Assembly (NCBI RefSeq): GCF_900103175.1
Contig: NZ_FNLF01000002.1
Span: 2,804,136-2,868,135, forward strand
Direction of reading: 5' to 3'
Length of the DNA: 64,000 nucleotides
Origin: Tsukamurella pulmonis
GTDB lineage: Bacteria > Actinomycetota > Actinomycetes > Mycobacteriales > Mycobacteriaceae
Shown: one piece after another, positions 50,007 through 62,415 of the stretch
Layout: each line of letters starts with the position of its first letter
Position numbering within the stretch: position 1 is the first letter of the stretch
Position numbers and translations under genes: made by a program
The notes under the pieces: model-generated
The model's database searches: none
Told to the model about the DNA's origin: nothing
Seen by the model: the letters and a program-made list of their open reading frames with translations, nothing else

Positions 50007-50621
50007 CTAGGTCGGCTGCCCGAGTTCGGCGTTCTCGGCGGAGGGGTGGGCGGCCACCGGTAGGCCTGCTGCCAGCATGCGGACGACGGACGGCGGGGTG
50101 AGCAGGCGCAGTTCGCCCGTCGGGAGGCCAGGTGTGTAGCCCTCGAAACTCCAGCGCAACCACGCGTCGTTCCAGCGGAGGAAGGCATCCGTGCCGTCGG
50201 TGACCACGGCACCGTCGGGCGGCGGCGCGGTGACGACGGCGGTCCCGGCCCGACGCTCGGCGCGCAGCGCCCGGTCCATCGCCTTCGGCGTGTTCTCGAC
50301 GCCGGGGTTCGCGACGGCCCAGAGCCGCTTGAACTCCCGGTAGTCGGCGTTGCGGCACTCGCCGCACGGGCGGTGCCCCGCGGCGTACGCAGTGGCCTCG
50401 TCGAAGAGGAAGAGCTGGGTGTACTTGCGCGGCTCGGGTTCCCGCGGCGAGCGATACCGGCCGTTGAAGTCGAGCCGGCACGCGATCCACATGGCGTTCG
50501 CGTGCTCACGGACGACGGTGCCGCTCTCGTCGTGCAGGATGCCACGGTTGCCCAGGAAAGCACCGCGGGCCGGATCGGCGACGATCCGGCCCCACGGGTC
50601 CACGCGATTGCGCAGCGGCAT
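50007..50621 (-). CDS. Conserved protein with HRPCGxCR motif, unknown
   Basis: A 204-residue protein. HRPCGECRNADYREFKRLW near residue 85 has two Cys and a Cys-flanking His like the metal-binding end of Ada-type DNA repair proteins, but the rest does not match Ada. ATG at 50621 (MPLRNRVDPW) is chosen over 50669. Upstream on its strand is the sufT-like gene. The function is unknown. Confidence 0.6.
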   Translation of the reverse strand: MPLRNRVDPWGRIVADPARGAFLGNRGILHDESGTVVREHANAMWIACRLDFNGRYRSPREPEPRKYTQLFLFDEATAYAAGHRPCGECRNADYREFKRLWAVANPGVENTPKAMDRALRAERRAGTAVVTAPPPDGAVVTDGTDAFLRWNDAWLRWSFEGYTPGLPTGELRLLTPPSVVRMLAAGLPVAAHPSAENAELGQPT

Positions 50622-50634
50622 CGCCGACGCGGTC

Positions 50635-51021
50635 CTAGACGGTGAAGCCCAGTGCGCGCAGTTGCTCACGACCGTCGTCGGTGATCTTGTCCGGGCCCCA
50701 CGGCGGCATCCACACCCAGTTGATCTTGGCGTCGGTGGCGAGGCCGGACGAGACCAGCGCGGCGCGGGTCTGGTCCTCGATGACGTCGGTCAGCGGGCAG
50801 GCCGCCGAGGTCAACGTCATGTCGATGGTGACCGCGGCGTCGTCGTCGACCCGCAGGTCGTAGACGAGGCCCAGATCCACCACGTTGATGCCCAGCTCGG
50901 GGTCGACCACGTCGCGCATGGCCTCCTCGACGTCGAACAGGGTGGGCAGGTTCAGCGGGTTGTCGCCGGCCTGCGCCTGGTCGGCCGCGGTGCCGGCGGC
51001 CTCAGCAGCGTTCTCGCTCAT
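50635..51021 (-). CDS. sufT: SUF-associated DUF59 protein (SufT-like)
   Basis: A 128-residue MIP18/DUF59 protein with VVDPELGINVVDLGLVYDLR and CPLTDVIEDQTR. Its homologue Rv1466 is the last gene of the M. tuberculosis SUF operon and helps mature Fe-S proteins. Its ATG overlaps the sufU stop. It closes the operon here too. Confidence 0.9.
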   Translation of the reverse strand: MSENAAEAAGTAADQAQAGDNPLNLPTLFDVEEAMRDVVDPELGINVVDLGLVYDLRVDDDAAVTIDMTLTSAACPLTDVIEDQTRAALVSSGLATDAKINWVWMPPWGPDKITDDGREQLRALGFTV

Positions 51022-51475
51022 GCCGTCTTCTCCTCCGAGTCGATGATCTGGGACAGCGCGTCCTTGAACGCCATCCAGCCGAGCAGTGCGCACTTCACGC
51101 GCGCGGGGTACTTCGAGACGCCGGCGAAGGCGATGCCGTCGCCGATGAGGTCCTCGTCGCCCTCGACCTGCCCCCGCGACTGCAGCATCTCCGTGTAGGA
51201 CTGCAGCATCTTCAGGGCCTCGCCGACCGGCTCGCCGATCACCTGATCGGTGAGGACCGAGGTCGAGGCCTGCGAGATCGAACAGCCCTGCCCGTCGTAG
51301 GAGACGTCGACGACGGTCTCGTGGTCGTCCGACAGGTGCACCCGCAGGGTCACCTCGTCACCGCACGTGGGGTTGACGTGGTGCACCTCGGCCTCGAAGG
51401 GCTCGCGCAGCCCACGGCCGTGCGGGTGCTTGTAGTGGTCCAGGATCACGTCCTGGTACATCTGCTCCATACGCA

Positions 51476-51476
<1 letters not shown>
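51018..51476 (-). CDS. sufU: Fe-S cluster scaffold/sulfur carrier SufU
   Basis: A 152-residue SufU. NPTCGDEVTL, GQGCSISQAS and a later Cys in RVKCALLGW give three conserved cysteines plus Asp for zinc binding. It takes sulfur from SufS for assembly on SufBCD. Its start shares the A of the sufS TGA. Confidence 0.92.
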
Positions 51477-54697
<3,221 letters not shown>

Positions 54698-54698
<1 letters not shown>

Positions 54699-56128
54699 TA
54701 GCCCACGGACCCTTCCATCTGAAGCTCGATCAGGCGGTTCAGCTCGAGCGCGTACTCCATCGGCAGCTCCTTGGCGATGGGCTCGACGAAGCCGCGCACC
54801 ACCATGGCCATGGCCTCGTCCTCGGTGAGACCGCGGCTCATCAGGTAGAACAGCTGATCATCCGAGACCTTCGAGACGGTGGCCTCGTGGCCCATCGTCA
54901 CGTCGTCCTCGCGGATGTCCACGTACGGGTACGTGTCCGACCGGGAGATCGTGTCGACCAGGAGCGCGTCGCACTTGACGGTGGACTTGCTGCCGTGGGC
55001 GCCCTTGTTGATCTGGATCAGGCCGCGGTAGCTCGCCCGGCCGCCGCCGCGGGCGACCGACTTGCTGACGATGTTGCTCGAGGTGTTCGGCGCGAAGTGC
55101 ACCATCTTGGAGCCGGTGTCCTGGTGCTGGCCCTCGCCGGCGAACGCCACGGAGAGCACCTCGCCCTTGGCGTGCTCGCCCATCATCCACACGGCGGGGT
55201 ACTTCATGGTGACCTTGGAACCGATGTTGCCGTCGATCCACTCCATGGTGGCGCCGGCCTCGGCCTTGGCCCGCTTGGTAACCAGGTTGTAGACGTTGTT
55301 CGACCAGTTCTGGATGGTCGTGTAGCGGCAGCGGCCGCCCTTCTTGACGATGATCTCGACGACCGCGGAGTGCAGCGAGTCGCTCTTGTAGATCGGCGCG
55401 GTGCAGCCCTCGACGTAGTGCACGTAGGCGTCCTCGTCGACGATGATCAGCGTGCGCTCGAACTGGCCCATGTTCTCGGTGTTGATCCGGAAGTAGGCCT
55501 GCAGCGGGATGTCCACGTGGACGCCCTTGGGCACGTAGATGAACGAGCCGCCCGACCACACGGCGGTGTTCAGCGCGGAGAACTTGTTGTCGCCCGCGGG
55601 GATCACCGAGCCGAAGTACTCCTCGAAGAGCTCCGGGTGCTCACGCAGACCGGTGTCGGTGTCCATGAAGATGACACCCTTCTCCTCCAGGTCCTCACGG
55701 ATGGAGTGGTAGACCACCTCGGACTCGTACTGCGCGGCGACGCCGGCGACGAGGCGCTGCTTCTCCGCCTCGGGGATGCCGAGCTTGTCGTAGGTGTTCT
55801 TGATGTCCTCGGGCAGGTCCTCCCAGGACTCGGCCTGCTTCTCCGAGGAGCGCACGAAGTACTTGATGTTGTCGAAGTCGATGCCGTCGAGGTCACTGCC
55901 CCAGGAGGGCATCGGCTTCTTCTCGAAGATGCTCAGCGCCTTGAGGCGCTGGTTCAGCATCCACTCCGACTCGTTCTTCTTCGCGGAGATGTCGGCGACC
56001 ACGGCCTCGGAGAGGCCGCGCTGCGCCGAGGCGCCGGCGGCGTCGGAATCGTGCCAGCCGTAGCCGTAGGTTCCCAGGGACGCAATGGTCTCCTCCTGGG
56101 ACAGCGGGCCGTTCTCGACCGTTGTCAT
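54698..56128 (-). CDS. sufB: Fe-S cluster assembly protein SufB, intein-free
   Basis: A 476-residue SufB. It has [35 protein letters not shown] and the C-terminal [17 protein letters not shown]. It is the scaffold core that receives sulfur for cluster building. The M. tuberculosis homologue is interrupted by an intein; this one is not. Its start overlaps the sufR stop by four bases. Confidence 0.95.
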
Positions 56129-56811
56129 CGAAGCTCCTTAGCGGGTTGCTCGCGGACCACGCGCTCAAGGGGCACGTGGGTGGTGCATGCGCGGTCACCA
56201 TTGGCGATGGTGGCCAAACGCTGTACATGAGTTCCCAACGCCTGTTCGATCGCCGAAATTTCGGCCTCGCACAATTCGGGGAACTCGGAAGCGACCTCCG
56301 ACACCGGGCAGTGGTGCTGGCAGATCTGAACGCCGTTGCCCACTTCTCGGGCATCGGCGGCGAATCCGGCGTCCGAGAGGGCCGCCGCGATCCTACGGGC
56401 ACCGTCCACCGGGTCTGCGGACTCGGTGGGGCTGACGGTGCCGATGGCCTTATCGGCCCGGCGGCGCGCGAAGGTGCGCACCGCCTCCTCGCCGCCGACC
56501 TCGCGCAGGGCGCGAAGCGCGTCGACCGCCAGGGCGTCGTAGCCCTGGCCGAGGCGACGCCGACCGGAGGGCGTGAGCAGGAACTCCTTCGCGGGACGTC
56601 CCCGCCCGCGGCCGCCCAGGCCCGACGGTGGCGCCACCGTCACGTCGCCCGCCTCGAGCAGATTGTCGAGATGGCGGCGCACGGCGGTGGTCGTGATCCC
56701 CAGGGCCTCGCCGATATCGGCCGCGGTGGCCTGGCCCCGGTTCATGAGCAGCGCGACCACGGCGTCACGGGTGTCCCCGTCACGCTGGGTTTCGTGCTGC
56801 TCGTATTTCAC
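56125..56811 (-). CDS. sufR: Fe-S-sensing transcriptional repressor SufR
   Basis: A 228-residue regulator. The ArsR-like winged helix is [23 protein letters not shown]. The C-terminal [18 protein letters not shown] has three Cys for a [4Fe-4S] cluster. It represses the suf operon when clusters suffice. GTG at 56811 ([11 protein letters not shown]) is chosen as start. It is first in the operon, as Rv1460. Confidence 0.92.
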   Translation of the reverse strand: MKYEQHETQRDGDTRDAVVALLMNRGQATAADIGEALGITTTAVRRHLDNLLEAGDVTVAPPSGLGGRGRGRPAKEFLLTPSGRRRLGQGYDALAVDALRALREVGGEEAVRTFARRRADKAIGTVSPTESADPVDGARRIAAALSDAGFAADAREVGNGVQICQHHCPVSEVASEFPELCEAEISAIEQALGTHVQRLATIANGDRACTTHVPLERVVREQPAKELR

Positions 56812-56824
56812 AACACGATTGTTT
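56811..56824. promoter_or_regulatory. Possible SufR operator
   Basis: CAAC-N6-GTTT at 56811-56824 (core AACA-cgat-TGTT) resembles the CAAC-N6-GTTG site known for cyanobacterial SufR. It overlaps the sufR start codon, a position suited to self-repression. Confidence 0.45.
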
Positions 56825-56914
56825 CTTAATTCGCCCGACACTTCCAGCAAGGTCAGGCTAAGCTCAACCCCTACCCGGCACGCCGCCGGACGCACACCGT
56901 CTACTCTTGCGGAC

Positions 56915-58711
56915 GTGCGCGCCGCCCCTTCCCTCCCCGCCCCTGTGCGCACGTTCGCGGACTACCTCGGCCTGACCAAGCCCGGAGGGGCACCGTCGGG
57001 CATCGCGGCGAACGGCCCCGGCGGCACGGTGAACCGCCTGCACACCGACGAGCAGCAGTACCCGGACCTGAACGCGCAGGAGAAGCGCACGGTCCGCCGG
57101 ATCGCCACCTTCGGCGGCGTCGGCGCCGTGCTCATCGCGTTCGGCGCGCTCGGCGTCGGCTCGTTCCCCGTGGTGCAGAACCCCATCGCCGGGCGCCGGC
57201 TGCTCGGCCTGATGTTCCGCATGCAGTCCACGGCGCTGACGGTCACGATGGTCGGCACCGCGATGCTGATGATCGCGTGGGTGCTGCTGCGCAGGTACAC
57301 CATCGGCTACCTCAACCCGAACGCGCACGCCGAGCCCGCGCCGCCCCGGCGGCTCACGCGCCGCGGCTTCGACCGGATCCTCGCGCTGTGGGTGCTGCCG
57401 TTCCTGTTCGCGCCGCCGATGTTCAGCAAGGACGTCTACTCGTACCTGGCGCAGTCGGAGATCACCGCGCGCGGCCTCGACCCGTACAAGATCGGCCCCG
57501 CGGCGGCGCTCGGCATCGACCACGTCTTCACCCGCTCAGTGCCCAACATCTGGCGCGACACCCCCGCGCCCTACGGGCCGCTGTTCCTCTACATGGGCCG
57601 GGGCATCACGTGGCTGACCGGCGAGAACGTCGTGGCCGGCGTGGTCCTGCACCGCGTGCTCGCGCTCGCCGGCGTGGCGATGATCGTGTGGGCACTCCCC
57701 CGGATCGCCCGCCGCTGCGGCGTCAACGAGGTGGCCGCACTGTGGCTGGGCGCGGCGAACCCGCTGGTCATCTTCCATCTCATCGCCGGCATCCACAACG
57801 AGGCGCTCATGCTCGGCATGATGCTCGTCGGCATCGAGTGGGCGCTGCGCGCGATCGACTCCGGCCTGCCCTTCCTCACCGGGTTCGCCCCCACCCGGAC
57901 CGGGGGCCTCCTCACCGCCGGGGCGGCGATGATCGCGCTCTCCGGCCTGATCAAGATCACCTCCGTGCTCGCCCTCGGGTTCATCGGGATGGCGCTGGCC
58001 CGCCGGCTCGGCGGCAGCTTCCCCAACATCGGCGGGCGGCTGCGCGACTGGCGCACCGCGCTGGCCGAGTGGAGACCGAACGTGGGTCGCACCCTGATCG
58101 CGCTCGCGATCTCCGCCGGCTTCCTGGGCGTCGTGCTGGTCGTCGTGGTCGTCGTGGTCTGCCAGGCGACGGGGCTCGGCTACGGCTGGCTCGACGCGGG
58201 CACGCTCGGCACGGCCAACAAGGTCCGCTCGTGGCTGTCCATCCCGACGGTGCTGGGCCTCGGCACCGGGCAGGTCGGGGTGCTGCTGGGTCTCGGCGAC
58301 CACACCACCGCGATCCTCGCGATCACCCGGCCCATCGCGGCCGCGCTCGCCGCCGTGATCGTGCTGCGCATGCTCATCGCGACGCTGTCGGGCCGGATCC
58401 ACCCCGTCGGTTCGCTGGGCATCTCGATGGCGGCGCTGGTGCTGCTCTTCCCGGTCGTGCAGCCCTGGTACCTGCTCTGGGCGATCGTCCCGCTGGCCGC
58501 CTGGGCCACGGCGCCGGGCTTCCGGCTGGCCGCGGTCATCGTCTCCAGCGTGATCTCCGTGATGCTCATGCCCAACGGCGGCGAGATCGAGCCCTACGTC
58601 ATCGCCAAGGCCGGGATGGCGACGGTCGTCATCGTCGCGCTGGCCGTCTACCTCGCCTTCGAGCTCCCCCGCCACCGCGAACGGCGGCGCCGCGCGGGCC
58701 GAGTAGTCTGA
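56915..58711 (+). CDS. mptB: Alpha-(1->6)-mannopyranosyltransferase, MptB-like
   Basis: A 598-residue GT-C enzyme with about 13 membrane helices. The loop-1 acidic motif sits in FSKDVYSYLAQ, and the order equals Rv1459c, divergent from sufR. MptB-type enzymes use polyprenyl-phosphate-mannose to extend the mannan backbone of lipomannan. TACTCT (56902-56907) ends seven bases before the GTG at 56915, so the mRNA is likely leaderless. Confidence 0.88.
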   Translation: MRAAPSLPAPVRTFADYLGLTKPGGAPSGIAANGPGGTVNRLHTDEQQYPDLNAQEKRTVRRIATFGGVGAVLIAFGALGVGSFPVVQNPIAGRRLLGLMFRMQSTALTVTMVGTAMLMIAWVLLRRYTIGYLNPNAHAEPAPPRRLTRRGFDRILALWVLPFLFAPPMFSKDVYSYLAQSEITARGLDPYKIGPAAALGIDHVFTRSVPNIWRDTPAPYGPLFLYMGRGITWLTGENVVAGVVLHRVLALAGVAMIVWALPRIARRCGVNEVAALWLGAANPLVIFHLIAGIHNEALMLGMMLVGIEWALRAIDSGLPFLTGFAPTRTGGLLTAGAAMIALSGLIKITSVLALGFIGMALARRLGGSFPNIGGRLRDWRTALAEWRPNVGRTLIALAISAGFLGVVLVVVVVVVCQATGLGYGWLDAGTLGTANKVRSWLSIPTVLGLGTGQVGVLLGLGDHTTAILAITRPIAAALAAVIVLRMLIATLSGRIHPVGSLGISMAALVLLFPVVQPWYLLWAIVPLAAWATAPGFRLAAVIVSSVISVMLMPNGGEIEPYVIAKAGMATVVIVALAVYLAFELPRHRERRRRAGRVV

Positions 58712-58717
58712 CTACCC

Positions 58718-59650
58718 GTGCCCGCACTGTCCGCGACCTCCGTCACCAAGCGATTCGGCGACGTCGTCGCCGTCGACGGACTCGATCTCACCGTGGAGCG
58801 CGGCAGCGTTCTGGCCCTGCTCGGCCCCAACGGCGCCGGCAAGACGACCACCGTCGAGCTGTGCGAGGGCTTCGGCTCCCCCGACTCCGGCACCATCGAG
58901 GTCCTGGGGCTCGATCCCGTCGCCGACGCCGCGCGGCTCAAGCCCCGGATCGGCGTCATGCTGCAGGGCGGCGGCGCCTACCCCGGCGCGAAGACGGGCG
59001 AGATGCTGCGCCTGGTCGCCGCGTACGCCGCGAATCCGCTCGACCCCGACTGGCTCCTCTCCACCCTGGGCCTGACCGACGTCGTGAACGTCGGCTACCG
59101 CCGGCTCTCCGGCGGCCAGCAACAGCGCCTCTCGCTCGCCTGCGCCCTCGTCGGCCGCCCCGAGCTGGTCTTCCTCGACGAGCCCACCGCGGGCCTCGAC
59201 GCCCAGGCGCGCCTGCTGGTGTGGGACCTCGTCGCCGCGCTGCGCCGCGACGGCGTCACCGTCCTGCTCACCACCCACCTGCTCGACGAGGCCGAGGCGC
59301 TCGCCGACCGGGTCGTCATCATCGACCGCGGCCGCGCCGTGGCCGACGGGACGCCGGAGGAGCTCACCCGTCTCGGCGCGGAGCACGAGCTGCGGGTGAG
59401 CGCACCGTCGGGCCTGGACCCCGCGGCGCTGGCCGCGCGGCTCGGGCCCGGCTTCACCGCGACGGTCGACACGACCGACGTCCACGGTTCGGTGTACGTG
59501 ATCCGGGGCGCCGAGGTGACGCCGACGGTGATCGCCGACGCGGCCGCGCACTTCGCCGCGCAGGGCGCGCTGCTGACGGACCTGCGCGTGGGAACGCGCA
59601 CGCTGCAGGACGTCTTCCTGGACCTGACCGGCCGCGATCTGAGGGGATGA
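58718..59650 (+). CDS. ABC transporter ATP-binding protein (Rv1458c-like)
   Basis: A 310-residue ATPase: Walker A GPNGAGKTT, signature LSGGQQQRLS, Walker B LVFLDEPTAGLD. It energises the permease encoded next. Its type is the drug- or lipid-export ABC-2 class. A role near MptB and CtaA in envelope or heme export is inferred from conserved order. Confidence 0.9.
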   Translation: MPALSATSVTKRFGDVVAVDGLDLTVERGSVLALLGPNGAGKTTTVELCEGFGSPDSGTIEVLGLDPVADAARLKPRIGVMLQGGGAYPGAKTGEMLRLVAAYAANPLDPDWLLSTLGLTDVVNVGYRRLSGGQQQRLSLACALVGRPELVFLDEPTAGLDAQARLLVWDLVAALRRDGVTVLLTTHLLDEAEALADRVVIIDRGRAVADGTPEELTRLGAEHELRVSAPSGLDPAALAARLGPGFTATVDTTDVHGSVYVIRGAEVTPTVIADAAAHFAAQGALLTDLRVGTRTLQDVFLDLTGRDLRG

Positions 59651-59651
59651 C

Positions 59652-60437
59652 GTGACCCGAACCGAGCCCCGATTCGCCCGCGGCACCTTCCTGCCGAACC
59701 CGGAGGCGGCGCGCCCCTCGGCGATGCTCGCGGCGCAGACCCGGATGGAGCTCACGCTCCTGCTGCGCAACGGCGAGCAGCTGCTGCTCACGATGTTCAT
59801 CCCGATCGCGCTTCTCGTCGGCTTCGCGATCCTGCCGATCGGCGGCGACGCCACGCGCATCGACGCCCTGGTCCCGGCCGTCATGGCCGTCGCGGTCATG
59901 TCGACGGCGTTCACCGGCCAGGCCATCGCCGTCGGCTTCGACCGGCGCTACGGGGCGCTCAAGCGGCTCGGCGCGACGCCGCTGCCGCGCTGGGGCGTCA
60001 TCGGCGGTAAGACCCTCGCCGTGATCATCGTGGTGATCCTGCAGGCGCTCATCATCGGCGGGATCGGCCTCGCGCTCGGCTGGCGACCCGAACCCGTCGG
60101 GGTGCTGCTGTGGGTGCCGATCCTCGCGCTCGGCGTCTTCGCCTTCGCCTCGCTGGGCCTGCTGCTGGGCGGCACGCTCAAGGCCGAGATCGTACTCGCG
60201 CTGGCGAACCTGCTGTGGTTCGTCATGGCCGCGGTCGCCTCGCTCGTCGTCGTGCGCGAGCACGTGCCCGATGCCGTCGTGCTGATCGCACGCCTGTCCC
60301 CGTCGGGTGCGCTCACCGAGGCCCTGACCCGCGCCGCGGCGTCCGGTGCGGTCGACTGGTTCGGTCTCGCGGTCCTCGCGGTGTGGGGCGTGATCGGCTC
60401 AGCCGCGGCCGTGCGGCTGTTCCGGTTCACCGGTTAG
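59652..60437 (+). CDS. ABC-2 transporter permease (Rv1457c-like)
   Basis: A 261-residue protein with six membrane helices; FDRRYGALKRLGATPLPRW is typical of ABC-2 permeases. It partners the preceding ATPase; the cargo is unknown. GTG at 59652 follows the ATPase stop by one base. Confidence 0.88.
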   Translation: MTRTEPRFARGTFLPNPEAARPSAMLAAQTRMELTLLLRNGEQLLLTMFIPIALLVGFAILPIGGDATRIDALVPAVMAVAVMSTAFTGQAIAVGFDRRYGALKRLGATPLPRWGVIGGKTLAVIIVVILQALIIGGIGLALGWRPEPVGVLLWVPILALGVFAFASLGLLLGGTLKAEIVLALANLLWFVMAAVASLVVVREHVPDAVVLIARLSPSGALTEALTRAAASGAVDWFGLAVLAVWGVIGSAAAVRLFRFTG

Positions 60438-60472
60438 CCACTACAGGCCGTAGTAGCTCCGGGGCGCCCACG

Positions 60473-60478
60473 TACGAT
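60473..60478 (+). promoter_or_regulatory. -10 box of ctaA
   Basis: TACGAT ends seven bases before the GTG at 60486. An ATG at 60477 would fall inside this box, which argues for the GTG start. Confidence 0.45.
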
Positions 60479-60485
60479 GATCGGC

Positions 60486-61457
60486 GTGTACCAGCTCTTC
60501 CTGCGCCTCGTCGACCGCCTGCCACTGCCCAGTGTGAAGGCGCAGCGGCGGTTCGCGCTCGCCGCGCTGCTCTCCCAGGCGCTGATCGCCGTCACCGGCT
60601 CGGTGGTGCGCGTGACGGGATCCGGGCTGGGGTGCCCCACCTGGCCCAAGTGCTTCGACGATTCCCTCCTGCCGATCCCGCAGGACGAGGTCCCCTGGTG
60701 GCACCAGGCCATCGAGTTCGGCAACCGGCAGATCGCGGTGTGGATCGTGGTCACCACGTCGATCGCGATCGTGCTGGCCGTGACCCGCGCCCGGCGCCGC
60801 CGCGAGATCCTGGTCTACGCCTGGATCCTGCCCTTCTCCACGTTCGCCCAGGGCATCCTCGGCGGCATCACCGTGCTCACCGGGTTGCGCTGGTGGGTCG
60901 TCGGCGCACATATGCTGGTCTCCTGCGCCATGGTCTGGATCGCCGCGACGCTCTACGCGAAGGTCGGTGAACCCGACGACGGCGTCGAGATCGAGGCGGC
61001 GCCGGCCGGAGCGCGCCGCCTCGTCGCCCTCTCCGCGGTCGTCATGGCCTTCGTCCTCGCGGCGGGCGTGGTCGTCACCGCCGCCGGCCCGCACGCGGGC
61101 GACCGGACCAACCCCAAGGCCATCGACCGGCTCGACGTGTCGATCCCGGCGCTCTCGCTCACCCACGGACTACTGGTGGCGGTGTACGTCGCGATCCTCG
61201 TGTGGGCCGCGGTGCTGATCGTCCGTGGACCGTCGAGCGAGGCCGTGCGGCGACGGGTGAAGATCGTCTTCGCGGTCGTCGCGGCGCAGTCGCTGATCGG
61301 CGTGGTCCAGTACTTCACCGGCGTTCCGGCGCTCCTGGTGGTCCTGCACGTCGCGGGCGCCATGTCGGTGATCGCGGAGACCGCGATCCTCTACCGACTG
61401 ATGTCGGCGCGGGTGCTGCGCGGCTCGGACGTCGCGCCGGATAAGCTGGCCGCATGA
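60486..61457 (+). CDS. ctaA: Heme A synthase CtaA
   Basis: A 323-residue membrane enzyme with eight helices. VVRVTGSGLGCPTWPKCF and the conserved His residues (WHQAIEFGNRQ, and HG and HVAG later) fit heme ligands. It oxidises the heme O methyl to form heme A for cytochrome oxidase. GTG at 60486 is chosen by the -10 spacing; ATG 60477 is possible. The order with Rv1457c/Rv1456c homologues is conserved. Confidence 0.9.
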   Translation: MYQLFLRLVDRLPLPSVKAQRRFALAALLSQALIAVTGSVVRVTGSGLGCPTWPKCFDDSLLPIPQDEVPWWHQAIEFGNRQIAVWIVVTTSIAIVLAVTRARRRREILVYAWILPFSTFAQGILGGITVLTGLRWWVVGAHMLVSCAMVWIAATLYAKVGEPDDGVEIEAAPAGARRLVALSAVVMAFVLAAGVVVTAAGPHAGDRTNPKAIDRLDVSIPALSLTHGLLVAVYVAILVWAAVLIVRGPSSEAVRRRVKIVFAVVAAQSLIGVVQYFTGVPALLVVLHVAGAMSVIAETAILYRLMSARVLRGSDVAPDKLAA

Positions 61458-61747
61458 GTGATCAGGCACCCGGCAACGTCGTCTCCCGCCTGAAGGGCTT
61501 CGCCGCCAAGCACGACGGTGCGACCGCCGTGCTGCAGAACATGGGCGAGGAGGGCGTGCGCATCACCCTCGTCGGCGGCGACGGGGTGATGGGCGATCAG
61601 ATCGTCGCGAACCCCGCCCAGGCGAAGGACGCCGCCGAGAAGGCCGGCCTGGACACCTCCGAGTGGGACCGCGAGCTGGTCAGCAAGGCCACCACGGCGT
61701 CCGGCCACCACGAGCGCATGGCCGGCTACCGCGCATTCGGCCGCTAG
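61454..61747 (+). CDS. Small conserved protein, unknown
   Basis: A 97-residue soluble protein with VVSRLKGFAAKHDGATAVLQN and a late GHHERMAGYRAFGR. It overlaps ctaA by four bases (ATGA). TAAGCT ends six bases before the ATG. No function is recognised. Confidence 0.65.
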   Translation: MSDQAPGNVVSRLKGFAAKHDGATAVLQNMGEEGVRITLVGGDGVMGDQIVANPAQAKDAAEKAGLDTSEWDRELVSKATTASGHHERMAGYRAFGR

Positions 61748-61759
61748 GCCACCACGGGC

Positions 61760-62329
61760 TCAGGCCCGTTCGTACTGCGCCAGGATCACGCCGATGTCGA
61801 AGGCGCGGTGCGAGGTCAGCTTCCACTGCTGCGGCGCGAACCCGCCCGCGAACAGCGGCACCCCGTCGCCCGCGGTCACCGGGTAGATCTTCAGCGCGAG
61901 CCGATCGACCTCGGGCGCGAGCGTCGCAGCGAGCGCTCCCCCGCCGCACAGCCAGATGTCGCCGCCCTCCTGCTGTTTGAGCGCGCGCATGTGCTCGACG
62001 GGATCGTCGGCGACGATCTCCACCTCCGGGAAGTCCGCGGCGTTCAGGGACCGCGAGTAGACGATCGTCCGCAGATGCGAGTACGGATCGTTCACGCCCA
62101 CGTCGGCGCCGATCCGGTAGGTCGTGGTGCCCATGACGACGGTGTCCCACTTGGTCCGGGGCGGCGTGATCCCCAGGGCCTCGTGCAGCCCCGTCGGCAG
62201 GCCGTCGCCCCACTCCTCGTTCATCTGCCGGGAGTACTCCTCGTCGACGGGGTAGAAGTCGTACTGGCCCTCGGGGCCGGCGATCCGACCGTCGAGCGAG
62301 ACGGCGACGTAGTAGACGAGTGAACGCAA
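61760..62329 (-). CDS. Dihydrofolate reductase family protein (RibD-C like)
   Basis: A 189-residue protein. YYVAVSLDGRIAGPEG at the start and DIWLCGGGALAATL match the RibD C-terminal/DHFR-like fold, which uses NADPH. The substrate is unknown. A TTG start at 62329 is chosen because GGAG lies seven bases upstream; a longer frame to 62392 begins with poorly conserved residues. Confidence 0.75.
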   Translation of the reverse strand: MRSLVYYVAVSLDGRIAGPEGQYDFYPVDEEYSRQMNEEWGDGLPTGLHEALGITPPRTKWDTVVMGTTTYRIGADVGVNDPYSHLRTIVYSRSLNAADFPEVEIVADDPVEHMRALKQQEGGDIWLCGGGALAATLAPEVDRLALKIYPVTAGDGVPLFAGGFAPQQWKLTSHRAFDIGVILAQYERA

Positions 62330-62415
62330 CGAGGAACTCCTCGGTCGAGGTGGATGTGCCGCCGGATTCCGCGGCCCCGTCGACCCTGTCACACCCCGTG
62401 CGGTAGAGAGGACAC

